Notes: a model not told the origin generated them from the sequence alone. A stretch of DNA of 64,000 nt from CBDFKJ01 sp965248805 (GCA_965248805.1 CBDFKJ010000008.1:496001-560000); one strand, 5' to 3'; positions 44,195-53,374 are shown, numbered from the stretch's first letter. Numbers and translations: made by a program.

Positions 44195-44937
44195 GCCACT
44201 TTCGGCGCGGCCGCCAGCTCCGCCAGATGCTCCACGGCGATCGTCGGCCGGGCGATGCGCTCGTCGGCGATGAGCTTGCCGTCGCGAAAGCTGAGCACGC
44301 GCTTGGCGAACTGTGCGATCTCACGTTCATGAGTGACCACAACGACGGTCATGCCGTCACGATTGAGGCGCTGAAACAGCGCCATGATCTCGACGCCGGT
44401 GCGGGTGTCGAGCGCGCCGGTCGGCTCGTCGGCCAGGATCAGCGACGGCTCGGACACGAGCGCGCGGGCAATCGCCACGCGCTGCTGCTGACCGCCGGAT
44501 AGCTGCGACGGCCGGTGGTCCACGCGGTCGTCGAGCCCTACCGATGCCAACGCGCGCTCGGCCTGGCCGCGCCTGTCCTTGCGCGGTCGACTTCCGTAGG
44601 ACAGTGGCAGCTCGACATTGTCGAGCGCCGTCGCTCGCGGCAGCAGGTTGAAACTCTGGAACACGAACCCGATGCGCCGATTGCGCAGGCGGGCGCGCTC
44701 ATCGGCGCCGAACTCGGCGACGTCGCCGCCCTCGAACAAGTAACGCCCGCGGCTCGGCTGATCGAGGCAGCCGAGCAAGTTCATGAAGGTCGACTTGCCG
44801 GAGCCCGACGGTCCCATGACTGCCACAAACTCGCCGCGTGCCACCGACACCGACGCGTCGACTAGCGCGTGCACGATCGATGGGCCGATCCGGTAGTCCT
44901 TGCACAGACCGACGGTAAGGACGACGTCGTCGGACAA
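44191..44937 (-). CDS. MacB/LolD-type ABC transporter ATP-binding protein
   Basis: A 248-residue ATPase. Walker A is GPSGSGKSTFMNLLG, Q-loop GFVFQSFNLLPRAT, signature LSGGQQQRVAIARAL, Walker B SLILADEPTGALD, and H-loop VVVTHE. The start is taken at TTG 44937 (LSDDVVLTVGL), just after the adaptor stop; longer forms read into the adaptor gene. It energises the MacB-like permease that follows with a short overlap. Confidence 0.9.
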   Translation of the reverse strand: MSDDVVLTVGLCKDYRIGPSIVHALVDASVSVARGEFVAVMGPSGSGKSTFMNLLGCLDQPSRGRYLFEGGDVAEFGADERARLRNRRIGFVFQSFNLLPRATALDNVELPLSYGSRPRKDRRGQAERALASVGLDDRVDHRPSQLSGGQQQRVAIARALVSEPSLILADEPTGALDTRTGVEIMALFQRLNRDGMTVVVVTHEREIAQFAKRVLSFRDGKLIADERIARPTIAVEHLAELAAAPKVA

Positions 44938-44941
44938 GGCT

Positions 44942-46672
44942 CTAGAATCCGAAACGCAGTGTCGAAGTCGGACCTTGATCTTCCTCGACTTCGACGCCGA
45001 CGATAACTTGCGCGCCGGGCTCAAGCGCGCCTTCCAGGACTTCGCTCACATTGCCGTCGCTGATACCGAGCACGACCGGTATTGCCCGCGGCTGTCCATC
45101 ATCGCCCAAAATGTAGACCCGAGCGTCGCGGCGCGTCGCCTGCGTGCTCTCCAACTGCAAGCGCTGGTACTCGGCCAATTGCTCGGGCGTGAGCACCGAT
45201 CGGATCGCTTCCTGCGACGCGGTGCGCAATTGTCTGCGGATCTCCTCCGGCGCGGCGCCGCCTTCGCGCAGCGCCCGCGCCTGCTGACGCGTGTTGCCCA
45301 ATGCGCTGCGCAATTGCTGCTGCTGATCCTCGCTAAGGCCAAGTTGCTCGGCCAACTGCGTCAGGTCGGTACGCCCGCCGCCGCCTGCGCCACCCGCACC
45401 ACCGCCGCCGCCACCGCGCCCGCCACCGGCGCCACCGCGCCCGCCATCGGCGCCACCGCGCTCACCGTCGGCGGCCGCAGCCGCCGGCGCGGCCGCACGG
45501 GCCGGCGCAGCCGCCGCCGTCGCTGGGCTGTTGGGCGCAGGCGGTCCGGCTTGGGGTGGCCGAAACCGCAACGCGGCGTTTGGCAGTCTGAGCGCTTCCT
45601 GGCGCTCTTGGGATACGAGCCGCACATCGGCGGTCATGCCTGGCAGCAGCCGCTCATCGTCATTGGTGGCGGTCGCTATCACGGTATACGTGACGACGCT
45701 CTGCACCTCCTGCGGCGCCAATCGGATCTGTGTGACACGGCCCTCGAACGTGCGGCCGGGATAGGCATCGACGGTGAAGGAGACGCGCTGGCCTTCGCTG
45801 ACGCGCCCGATGTCGGCCTCATCGACACTGATCTCGACCTGCATCTCGCTCAGATCCTGGGCGATGGTGAACAACTTCGGCGCCTGCAGGCTGGCGGCGA
45901 CGGTCTGGCCTTTGTCGACGCTGCGCTCGACCACTACGCCGTCGACCGGCGAATAGATGACGGTGCGGTTGAGGTCGACGATATCGGAATACAGCATGGC
46001 CTCGCGGATCTCGACCTGCGCCGCCGCGATATCGATCTGTGCCTTCGCCATTTCGTGCTGGGCCTCGCGCGCCGCCACTTGCGATTCATCTGCACGGACC
46101 TCGGCGGCCGCGGCGTCGCGCTGCGCGACGCCCTGGTCGTAGGCCGCTTGAGCGGTCTCGACTTGCGCGTTGGCGATGACGCGCCGCTCGTGGAGCTCCC
46201 GTTTGCGTGCCAGATCGCGTTCCAGATCGGCAAGCGCGATGCGCGTGTTCTGCACCCGCGCCCGGCCGGCCTCCAGTGAGGCGCGGGCATTGTCGATATC
46301 AGCGGCCGATCGTGCCAGCGCCGCCTGATCGAGCGCCAGATTCGCCTTGGCAACCGTCACGTCGGCTTCCGCCCGGCGCACATTGGCCTCGAAGGTGTCG
46401 GGATCGATGCGGGCGATGATCTGGCCCTTGGTAACCTTGGAATTGAAGTCGACTGGCAGTTCCAGGATCTGGCCGGATACCTGGCTACCCACCTCGACCG
46501 TCACAACAGCGCCCAGCGTCCCGGTCGCGCTCACGGCATCGACGATGGCGCCGCGCTGGACCGCGGCCAGGCGATATTCCGGCGCATCGCCGCCTGCGGG
46601 CGATCCGAAGAACAGCCCGGCCGCGCCCATCGATGCCAGCGCTGCCGCGCCTATGATCAGAGTCTTGGCCAT
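44942..46672 (-). CDS. MacA-like periplasmic adaptor with Gly-rich linker and LTxxQ-like helical insert
   Basis: A 576-residue membrane-fusion protein, longer than typical MacA (about 370-400). The N-terminal membrane anchor is MAKTLIIGAAALASMGAAGL. The lipoyl halves are VEVGSQVSGQILELPVDFNS and VIYSPVDGVVVERSVDKGQT, around a long coiled-coil hairpin. After the beta-barrel (residue about 370) there is an insert: Pro/Ala-rich, then a Gly/Arg-rich linker, then helices with LTQLAEQLGLSEDQQQQLRS and LTPEQLAEYQRLQ, resembling Spy/CpxP LTxxQ repeats. The membrane-proximal domain resumes at RRDARVYILGDDGQP. It links the MacB-like exporter to an outer-membrane channel, with cargo unknown. Confidence 0.87.
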   Translation of the reverse strand: MAKTLIIGAAALASMGAAGLFFGSPAGGDAPEYRLAAVQRGAIVDAVSATGTLGAVVTVEVGSQVSGQILELPVDFNSKVTKGQIIARIDPDTFEANVRRAEADVTVAKANLALDQAALARSAADIDNARASLEAGRARVQNTRIALADLERDLARKRELHERRVIANAQVETAQAAYDQGVAQRDAAAAEVRADESQVAAREAQHEMAKAQIDIAAAQVEIREAMLYSDIVDLNRTVIYSPVDGVVVERSVDKGQTVAASLQAPKLFTIAQDLSEMQVEISVDEADIGRVSEGQRVSFTVDAYPGRTFEGRVTQIRLAPQEVQSVVTYTVIATATNDDERLLPGMTADVRLVSQERQEALRLPNAALRFRPPQAGPPAPNSPATAAAAPARAAAPAAAAADGERGGADGGRGGAGGGRGGGGGGAGGAGGGGRTDLTQLAEQLGLSEDQQQQLRSALGNTRQQARALREGGAAPEEIRRQLRTASQEAIRSVLTPEQLAEYQRLQLESTQATRRDARVYILGDDGQPRAIPVVLGISDGNVSEVLEGALEPGAQVIVGVEVEEDQGPTSTLRFGF

Positions 46673-46823
46673 CCCACCCACTTGTCGGCAGCGCGCGTGC
46701 CCGGTGCGCGCTATGGTCCGCAAGTTTCATCACGGCGCACGACTGTGCTATCCGTCGCCGAAACGATCACAACTATAGCATGCTCGCGCCGGGGAGATCA
46801 GACCAGATGCCGCGTATATTGCC

Positions 46824-48122
46824 ATGATACCGCGATACGCCCGCCCCGAGATGGTCGACATTTGGGCGCAGGAGACCCGTTTCCGGATCTGGTTCGAGAT
46901 CGAGGCGCACGCCTGTGACGCCATGGCCAGGCTCGGCGTGATCCCGGCGGAGACCGCGCGCGCGGTGTGGCAGCGCGGCGCTTGGGATGCCGAGCGGATC
47001 GACGCCATCGAGCGCGAGGTCAAACACGACGTCATCGCGTTCCTGACCAACCTTGCCGAGCATGTCGGCGAGGAAGCGCGCTTCGTCCATCAGGGCCTGA
47101 CGTCATCCGACATTTTGGACACCTGCCTAGCGGTGCAGCTCACACGCGCGGCCGATCTGCTGGATCGCGACCTCGACGGCCTGCTGGCGGCGCTCAAGCG
47201 GCGCGCGATCGAACACAAGACCACACCGTGCATGGGCCGCAGTCACGGCATTCATGCGGAGCCGACGACATTCGGCCTCAAGCTCGCCGGCCACTACGCC
47301 GAGTTCGCGCGCGCCAAGGCCCGACTGCGCGCAGCGCGCGAGGAGGTCGCCACCTGCAAGCTGTCGGGCGCGGTCGGCACCTACGCCCACGTCGACCCCG
47401 CCGTCGAACAGCACGTAGCCGAAAAGTTGGGCCTGCGCGTCGAGCCGGTCTCGACCCAGGTCATTCCGCGCGACCGCCATGCCATGTTCTTCGCCACGCT
47501 CGGCGTTATCTCCGGTGCCGTCGAGCGGCTGGCCACGGAGATCCGCCACCTGCAACGCACCGAAGTGCGCGAGGTCGAGGAGGCCTTTGGCGATGCGCAA
47601 AAGGGATCGTCGGCCATGCCGCACAAGCGCAACCCGATCTTGAGCGAGAACCTGACCGGCCTGGCGCGTTTGGTGCGGGGCGCCGTCGTGCCGGCACTGG
47701 AGAACGTCGCCTTGTGGCACGAGCGCGATATTTCCCACTCTGCGGTGGAGCGCGTGATCGCGCCCGACGCCACCATCACGCTCGATTTCGCGCTGGCGCG
47801 TCTGGCGTCCGTGATCGATACGCTTGTTGTTTATCCCGATGCCATGCGCGCCAATCTGGATCGGCTCGGCGGCGTCATCCATTCGCAGCGAGTAATGCTG
47901 GCCATGACTCAAGCGGGGATGGCGCGCGAGGACGCGTATCGTGCCGTGCAGTCCTGCGCCATGCGCTCTTGGAGCGGTGACGGCGATTTCCGCGCCTTGC
48001 TGGAACAAGATGAAATTGTCGCCGCGACGATGGATACCGCGCGACTGGCCGACTGTTTCGATCTCGCCGACCACCTGCGCCACGTCGACACGATCTTCGC
48101 CCGCGTCTTCGAGCTGACGTGA
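46824..48122 (+). CDS. purB: Adenylosuccinate lyase
   Basis: A 432-residue fumarase-superfamily enzyme acting twice in purine synthesis (SAICAR to AICAR, and adenylosuccinate to AMP). Visible motifs are MIPRYARPEMVDIW at the N terminus, QGLTSSDILDTCLAVQ, GRSHGIHAEPTTFGLK with the catalytic His, and the signature GSSAMPHKRNPI with the catalytic Ser. The length is typical. It starts at ATG 46824 and stands alone, followed by the KAP gene remnants on the opposite strand. Confidence 0.95.
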   Translation: MIPRYARPEMVDIWAQETRFRIWFEIEAHACDAMARLGVIPAETARAVWQRGAWDAERIDAIEREVKHDVIAFLTNLAEHVGEEARFVHQGLTSSDILDTCLAVQLTRAADLLDRDLDGLLAALKRRAIEHKTTPCMGRSHGIHAEPTTFGLKLAGHYAEFARAKARLRAAREEVATCKLSGAVGTYAHVDPAVEQHVAEKLGLRVEPVSTQVIPRDRHAMFFATLGVISGAVERLATEIRHLQRTEVREVEEAFGDAQKGSSAMPHKRNPILSENLTGLARLVRGAVVPALENVALWHERDISHSAVERVIAPDATITLDFALARLASVIDTLVVYPDAMRANLDRLGGVIHSQRVMLAMTQAGMAREDAYRAVQSCAMRSWSGDGDFRALLEQDEIVAATMDTARLADCFDLADHLRHVDTIFARVFELT

Positions 48123-48189
48123 CGCGCAACGGCTTGGCCGAAGTCCGAACGCGGTACGCGCACCTGTTCGAGCAAAAGCGATATAACGC

Positions 48190-48320
48190 TCAATCCTCGT
48201 CGCCTCGGAGCTTGCGATCCCACGCCTCCAGAAAAATCCGTACGCTCTCCAAAGATTCTGGTTCGATTTTGCGTTCGCCCCGAATGCGCTCCAAACCAGC
48301 GCGGAAGGCTTCGACATCTA
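48190..48320 (-). pseudogene. C-terminal fragment of the KAP NTPase gene
   Basis: The last 42 codons read DVEAFRAGLERIRGERKIEP and SVRIFLEAWDRKLRGDED, ending at TGA 48190-48192. They are separated from the rest of the gene by IS630 copy C. Joining across the target (ATT-CTA-GAT) gives ETDIL followed by DVEAF in the same frame, so this is the lost end of the gene at 49208-51230. Confidence 0.75.
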
Positions 48321-49205
48321 GTGGAGGGATCGGAACGAAAGAGTCCGAATTGGGATTCCGTATTTTGCTGTGGTATGCGCCCGGCAAGGCGCCGGTCCCG
48401 CTCGATCGTGTCGCCGAGATCGTGCGCCTGACGCAGCAACCGCCGCCGTTTGAGGCGACCCACTGGACGTTGCGCGCGATCGCCAGGGCGGCCGGTATTG
48501 CCGCCTCGACGGTGCAGGCGATCTGGAAGGCTCACGGTCTCAGCCCGCACCGCTGGCGCAACTTCAAGCTGTCGACCGACCCTGCCTTCGCCGAGAAACT
48601 CACCGATATCGTCGGCCTGTATGTCGACCCGCCGGCCCATGCGGTGGTGTTGTCGATCGATGAGAAGTCACAGATCCAGGCGCTCGACCGCCGGTCTGCC
48701 GATGAAGAAGGGACGCGCCGGCACCATGACCCATGACTACAAACGGCACGGCACGACCACGCTGTTTGCGGCGCTCAACGTTCTGGACGGAACGGTGATC
48801 GGCCAGAACATGCAGCGCCACCGCCATCAGGAGTTCATCCGCTTCCTCAACCGCATCGAGCGCACGGTGCCGGCGGACAAGGCCATCCACGCGATCGTCG
48901 ACAACTACGCGGCGCACAACAAGGACAAGGTCCGCGCCTGGCTCGCCCGCCATCCGCGCTGGACTTTCCACTTCACACCGACCTCCTGCTCGTGGCTCAA
49001 TGCCGTCGAGGGCTTCTTCGCAAAACTCACCCGGCGGCGGCTCAAGCACGGCGTCTTCCATTCCGTCGTCGATCTCCAGGCCGCAATCAACCGCTTCGTC
49101 CGCGAATACAATGCGGCCAACCCACAGCCATTCATATGGAAAGCCGACCCCGACGACATCATCGCAGCCCGAAACCGAGGGTTCTAAACGTTGGAATCAA
49201 TCCAT
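48321..49205 (+). mobile_element. IS630-family insertion sequence, copy C (885 bp, internally deleted)
   Basis: The left end follows TA 48319-48320 (GTGGAGGGATCGG, with changes from copies A and B). The right end reads ATCAATCCAT with CA in place of TA, so both the terminal base and the duplication have mutated. It matches copy B except for a 256-bp internal deletion (equivalent to 16132-16387 of copy A) that removes the helix-turn-helix. It splits the KAP NTPase gene near its 3' end. Confidence 0.9.
48375..49187 (+). pseudogene. IS630-family transposase remnant (copy C)
   Basis: The N-terminal DNA-binding part is deleted. What remains starts at GKAPVPLDRVAEIVRLTQQ, carries the same frame break after IQALDR as copy B, and continues in the second frame through THDYKRHG and LNAVEGFFAKLTRR. 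A Gln codon has become TAA (GGGTTCTAA at 49181-49187), giving a stop 7 residues early. It is inactive. Confidence 0.85.
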
Positions 49206-49207
49206 CA

Positions 49208-49847
49208 GAATGTCTGTCTCGTCGCTAATCCGGGCGATCGTCTTTGCCTTAGCTACGCGATCTCCCAGGCTGCCTAGACCCATGCCTATCGACCATGACT
49301 GACCCGTCATCCCACGTGCCGAGATCACGAGTGACTCGTCGTCGTCCATCAAACCATCGGTCCAAGCACGGACCTCAGTAGGATCGTCATCAAGGAAATC
49401 CCGCCATCGATAGAGAATGTCAAAGAGATCTCGGTGGTGAAGAAGTGACCCGTTAGCGGCAACTGAGCGGATAGTATCAACTGCGCGCTTCGCAAGTGGT
49501 TCAAGCGCCTCCTTGGTCACCAAGCAGTCCTCTTCGGGTCTCGGCGCTCGATCTTCGCGTTCGCGGTAGTCGCTTTTGGCCGAAGAGACAAAATCTGCAA
49601 GCCATCCAATTGCAGCCTTTTCAATCGCGGCCGTATACAAAGCCGTACGTTCTCCGATTGAGAAGCGATCTCTTGTCAGACGACGAATGAGCCAGTGAAA
49701 TCGCAGGCTCGTATTGGCAATCGCCATGAAGCCCCTTTCATCGTCCCTCTCAAGGTCAATTTTGTCATGAATTTCGAATAGAGCGCCCAAAAAAGGTTCA
49801 ACCTTAGATCTTTCGACGCGCGCCGCATGAGTCGTCAGCTCGCCAAG
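49208..49847 (-). pseudogene. Middle part of the KAP NTPase gene, after the amber codon
   Basis: This stretch is in the same frame as 49851-51230 and is separated from it only by TAG 49850-49848. It reads LGELTTHAARVERSKVEPF, then ALFEIHDKIDLERDDERGF, a pattern seen in C-terminal parts of KAP proteins, followed by RFHWLIRRLTRDRFSIGERT and further helical sequence up to ARISDETDIL. IS630 copy C interrupts it at 49207. A short product could start at TTG 49790, but independent expression is unlikely. Confidence 0.7.
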
Positions 49848-51230
49848 CTATACCGGCACCATCGACCTGCCGCCCCTGCGTTCGATGACGGCCGCTTGCT
49901 GAAGAGCCTTTTGAATGAATGCCCGATCGTCTGCGCGCTCGATCAATTCATCTATTTGTCTGGATGACAGCGCCTCATCGCTTAACGAGAAGCGAAAATA
50001 GGTATCGAAGTGATTTTCAATGCAAACGCGACGCTGCGAACTCCATTCGTTAGTCCACTCATTCCCGTAGCCCATGTTCTCCAGCCTCGGGAAGAGCCGC
50101 TGCAAGGCGCATATAGCAAGCTCATGTGGACCGGGCACGTTCTGAAGAAATGCGCTAAATCGCTCGGGGTCGTGTTGCGGAAGATCTCCTTCCTGCCGAG
50201 TACCACACACTTCGCTCTTGTGGAGCCGGATTGCGCTGAATAGACGAGGTTCATATAGGCGAAGGGTCTCCAGTGAGATGAAGTCGGCCAAGTTCACTTC
50301 ATTCGGGATCGCAGGCCAAGTCACCGTGATGGCATTCCGAAAACGCACGACGTGGCGTGGCGTAGTGATATATGGGGCTACAACGTCGTAGAATATATTC
50401 ATTGTGCGGGTCATCTGTGTCTCGTCGGGCGAGCCGCAGATTTCGTCAACCGAGGCCAAAATCGCGTCGTTTAAGTCGGTCTGGAGCGGCAATGGAAATT
50501 CGAAGCCAGCTTGAATGATCTTTTCAAGGAAATGGGGACCTTCGGACGGGTACCGTTCTTGGACCAATTTCTCTGCAAGATCTCGATCAAAGGCCAACAG
50601 ATACATCATATTCGGCAGGCGTCCGACGGACTTCACCAAGCGAAACACGGCAAGCGCTTCCTCAGGGCTCAGACGGTCGATGTCGTCGATAATGACGAGA
50701 AATCGCGTGCGCGATTTGCTGAGAACTGCGGCTAGTTCATCAAAGGTCTCTTCAACGGTCTTATCGTCAGAGAAATACGTGCCTGCGAAGTCTGAAGCCT
50801 TGGAGAGCAGAACTCCCAAGGAAGGTTGCCCGGTCATGGCCGATGCGATGGTTCCCACGACAGGTCCAGTTTGAAGGATCCGGCGGGTGAGTTTCGGGAT
50901 GAGATCCTTGACTTTCTCCCCGAGGCCTCTGCTGAGAGTGGCGTGCAGGTCTTGTAGGAAGGCTAGTGCAAGCGTCTCATCTCCGCGATACCACCAACCC
51001 TTGAACTCAGTGACAACGAGTCCGTCGTTCCTCATATCATCAAGTGCGCTCCTGATTAGGTTTACCGCGCTGCTCTTTCCTGATCCCCAAGACCCGTGGA
51101 GCGCGATTGTAGTGCCTTCTGGCGCCGCCATATTGATAATACTTTTGGCAATGGACCTGGCGAAAGGTGTGATGCCGTAGCGATCATCATCGGGTGTCTC
51201 GATGGGACTATCGTTGAAGTACTTGTTCAT
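49848..51230 (-). pseudogene. KAP-family P-loop NTPase, N-terminal portion ending in an in-frame TAG
   Basis: A 460-residue open frame from ATG 51230. Walker A is LHGSWGSGKSSAVNLIRSAL, and Walker B with the KAP-type sequence is RFLVIIDDIDRLSPEEALAV. An aromatic patch EFKGWWYRGDE follows Walker A. FDRDLAEKLV and DFISLETLRLYEP are typical of the family. I see no clear membrane helices in the insert. The frame stops at TAG 49850-49848 yet continues for over 200 codons in the same frame, so the natural protein was about 717 residues. KAP NTPases occur in several anti-phage contexts; the role here is unproven. The base composition is lower in GC than the neighbours, suggesting transfer. The 180 bases upstream hold its promoter region only. 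Confidence 0.75.
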
Positions 51231-51410
51231 GGAGCAAAGGCTATATGGGATGCCATAGACGTATTGAATAGATTGTTTCGAGTGCCCTTGGTTTTCAAGG
51301 ATCCCAAACGCCAGGAATGGCTAGTTCGGGCCAAATCTCGGCGTTTATTGAGTTCTTTGTGGCTGACTGATGTGAGTCTGTGAGCGGATGTCGCGGCGCA
51401 GCACCGGCCC

Positions 51411-52001
51411 CTAGTCGAAGTCCTCGGCCAGGGCGGAGCGGACGTCGTCCGGCACCACGGCCATGTGGGCGTAGTCCGGATGGCCGAAGCCGAGCACGAT
51501 CTGGGCCTCGCGGCTGCGGAAGCGCTCAACCTGTTCGTCGCTGAACGGGAAGTGTACGAACTGCACCGCGCTGGCCTTGCCGGCGGCCGATGTGCGGTCG
51601 ATGTCTTCTTCGGGCACTGCGGCAATGACATCGTCGCCGATTTTCAGAAATACCGTGTCCTCGACTCCGCCGAGGCGGCCTAGGATCGCCCGCCGCCTCT
51701 GTGGGTCGTCGATCTCGAACATGACCGTCGCGATCAACTCGCGCCCCTTGGGGATCAGGGGATTGTAGGCCTGTAGCTCATCGTCGATCTGCGCGTCGCC
51801 GCCCTTTTCGATGTGCAGCATTTCGTGGATCTGATGCCACATGGTGTCGAAGTTCTCGAAATAGAACACGGCATGAGGGCCGACTTCGACGCGGCGATGG
51901 CGTTTGGCGGCGACCGCGGCGGCCCGGCGCTCCTTCCGCTGGGTGGCGTAGGTGTCCGTCGGCAGCAGATCGGCGCGGGTGATTTCGTGCCGGTTGCTCA
52001 T
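51411..52001 (-). CDS. DUF3501 family protein
   Basis: A 196-residue protein of DUF3501: ITRADLLPTDTYATQRKERR, VEVGPHAVFYFENFDTMWHQ and MLHIEKGG near the start, then LIPKGRELIATVMFEIDD. The function is unknown; it regularly accompanies rubrerythrin and the Fe-S oxidoreductase found here. ATG 52001 overlaps the stop of that oxidoreductase gene, so the two are translationally coupled. A longer frame to 52127 lies within the neighbour and is not used. Confidence 0.88.
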   Translation of the reverse strand: MSNRHEITRADLLPTDTYATQRKERRAAAVAAKRHRRVEVGPHAVFYFENFDTMWHQIHEMLHIEKGGDAQIDDELQAYNPLIPKGRELIATVMFEIDDPQRRRAILGRLGGVEDTVFLKIGDDVIAAVPEEDIDRTSAAGKASAVQFVHFPFSDEQVERFRSREAQIVLGFGHPDYAHMAVVPDDVRSALAEDFD

Positions 52002-53374
52002 GCTCCCTCGGGCGCGAGGCCATAGGCCATGGCCAGGAGTTCGATGGGGTGATAGGCGCGGGCGGGCGCGGCTGCAGCGTCCAGCCGCTCGATGCCCTGC
52101 ACGATGTGGGCCGCCGCCAGCGGGCATTCCGAGGCGAGGTAGGTGCGTCCTTCCTTCATCGCCTGGCGCGCGACCGGCTTACCGACCTTCAGCGCGACCT
52201 CGAAATTGTCTTTCATCACACCCCAGCCGCCGCCATGACCGGAGCAGCGCTCGATCACGCCGACATCGGCATCGGGGATCAGGCGCAGCATTTCCGCGCC
52301 CTTGGGGCCCATGTTCTGGGCCCGCGAGTGGCAGGCGAGATGCATCGTCACACCGCCGGGCAGGGGCGTCAGCCCGTCGGCCAGTCCCTCGGTCTTGGCG
52401 ATGTCGACGACGTACTCGGACAGGTCGCGCGTGGCCGCGCTCAGGGCTTTTACTGCCGGATGATCGGGCAGGATCAGCGGCCACTCGAACTTCAGCATTA
52501 AGGCGCAGCTCGAGATCAGCGCGATGACGTCATAGCCCTTGTCGATCCACGGGCCGAGTGCCGCCGACACGTGCTCGGCGGCAGTGGCGACGCCTTCTAC
52601 GTCGCCCTGCTCCAGCAGCGGCATGGAGCAGCATTGGGGGTATACCACCTCGGTCTCGACGCCGTTGTGCGCCAACACGCGCTGCGCCAGGACGCCCAGA
52701 TCGGGGCCATTGTAGTTGACGTAACAAGTAGCATAGAGGACCGCCTTGCGCCCGCGCGCGGGCGCCGTGGCGTTGACGGCCGGCAGCTCGGCGACGGCAC
52801 GCTCGACGAATGTGCGACCGTGGTAGGCCGGCAGCGCCGCATCGCGGTGAACATGGGCCACGGTTTCCATCGCCGGCCGCGTCATCGCATTGCCGCGCTT
52901 GGTGGCCCAGTTCGCCACCTGCGCTACGTTGCCGGCGACGCGTCCCAGGCGATCGGTGTGCGCCAGCTGCCGGCGTGTCCACGGCACCTTGCCGTCGCGC
53001 ACCTCGATCGCGCGGGCGCGCAACATCAGGTGCGGAAAGTCCAGGTTGAACTCGTGCGGCGGCACGTACGGGCACTTGGTCATGAAGCACATGTCGCACA
53101 GCGTGCAGGCATCGACGACCGGCGCGAAGTCGGCACTGTCGACCGAATCGAGCTCGCCGGTCTTCGACTCATCGATCAGATCGAACAGACGCGGGAAGGA
53201 GTCGCACAGATTGAAGCAGCGGCGGCAGCCGTGACAGATATCGAACACGCGGCGGAGCTCGGCCTCGAGCTTGTCGGCGTCATAGAAGCCGGGGTCACGC
53301 CACGCCAACGCATGCCGCGTCGGGGCCTCGAGGCTGCCCTCACGCGCCGTTTTGCGCATTTCATCCGTCGTCAT
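51998..53374 (-). CDS. (Fe-S)-binding heterodisulfide-reductase-like oxidoreductase
   Basis: A 458-residue protein. Two [4Fe-4S] ferredoxin-type sites lie near residues 50 and 95 (CHGCRRCFNLCDSFP and CTLCDMCFMTKCPYVPP). Two CCG-type domains follow, marked by YPQCCSMPLLEQGD and IERCSGHGGGWGVM. This resembles the GlpC/HdrD group that moves electrons between quinones or thiols. It sits between rubrerythrin and DUF3501, a recurring trio likely to deal with peroxide or iron-related redox stress. The physiological donor and acceptor are unknown. Confidence 0.88.
   Translation of the reverse strand: MTTDEMRKTAREGSLEAPTRHALAWRDPGFYDADKLEAELRRVFDICHGCRRCFNLCDSFPRLFDLIDESKTGELDSVDSADFAPVVDACTLCDMCFMTKCPYVPPHEFNLDFPHLMLRARAIEVRDGKVPWTRRQLAHTDRLGRVAGNVAQVANWATKRGNAMTRPAMETVAHVHRDAALPAYHGRTFVERAVAELPAVNATAPARGRKAVLYATCYVNYNGPDLGVLAQRVLAHNGVETEVVYPQCCSMPLLEQGDVEGVATAAEHVSAALGPWIDKGYDVIALISSCALMLKFEWPLILPDHPAVKALSAATRDLSEYVVDIAKTEGLADGLTPLPGGVTMHLACHSRAQNMGPKGAEMLRLIPDADVGVIERCSGHGGGWGVMKDNFEVALKVGKPVARQAMKEGRTYLASECPLAAAHIVQGIERLDAAAAPARAYHPIELLAMAYGLAPEGA

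Noticed and set aside
45370..45500. Repetitive stretch that could suggest a repeat array
   Set aside because: It encodes the Gly/Arg-rich linker of the adaptor in frame; units are irregular and there are no spacers.
11175..49850. TAG as a recoded sense codon, suggested by two in-frame TAGs
   Set aside because: Many intact genes in the window end in TAG at the family's normal length (moeB, deoC, coxL, map, radC, fabB, fabI, pnp), so TAG acts as a normal stop.
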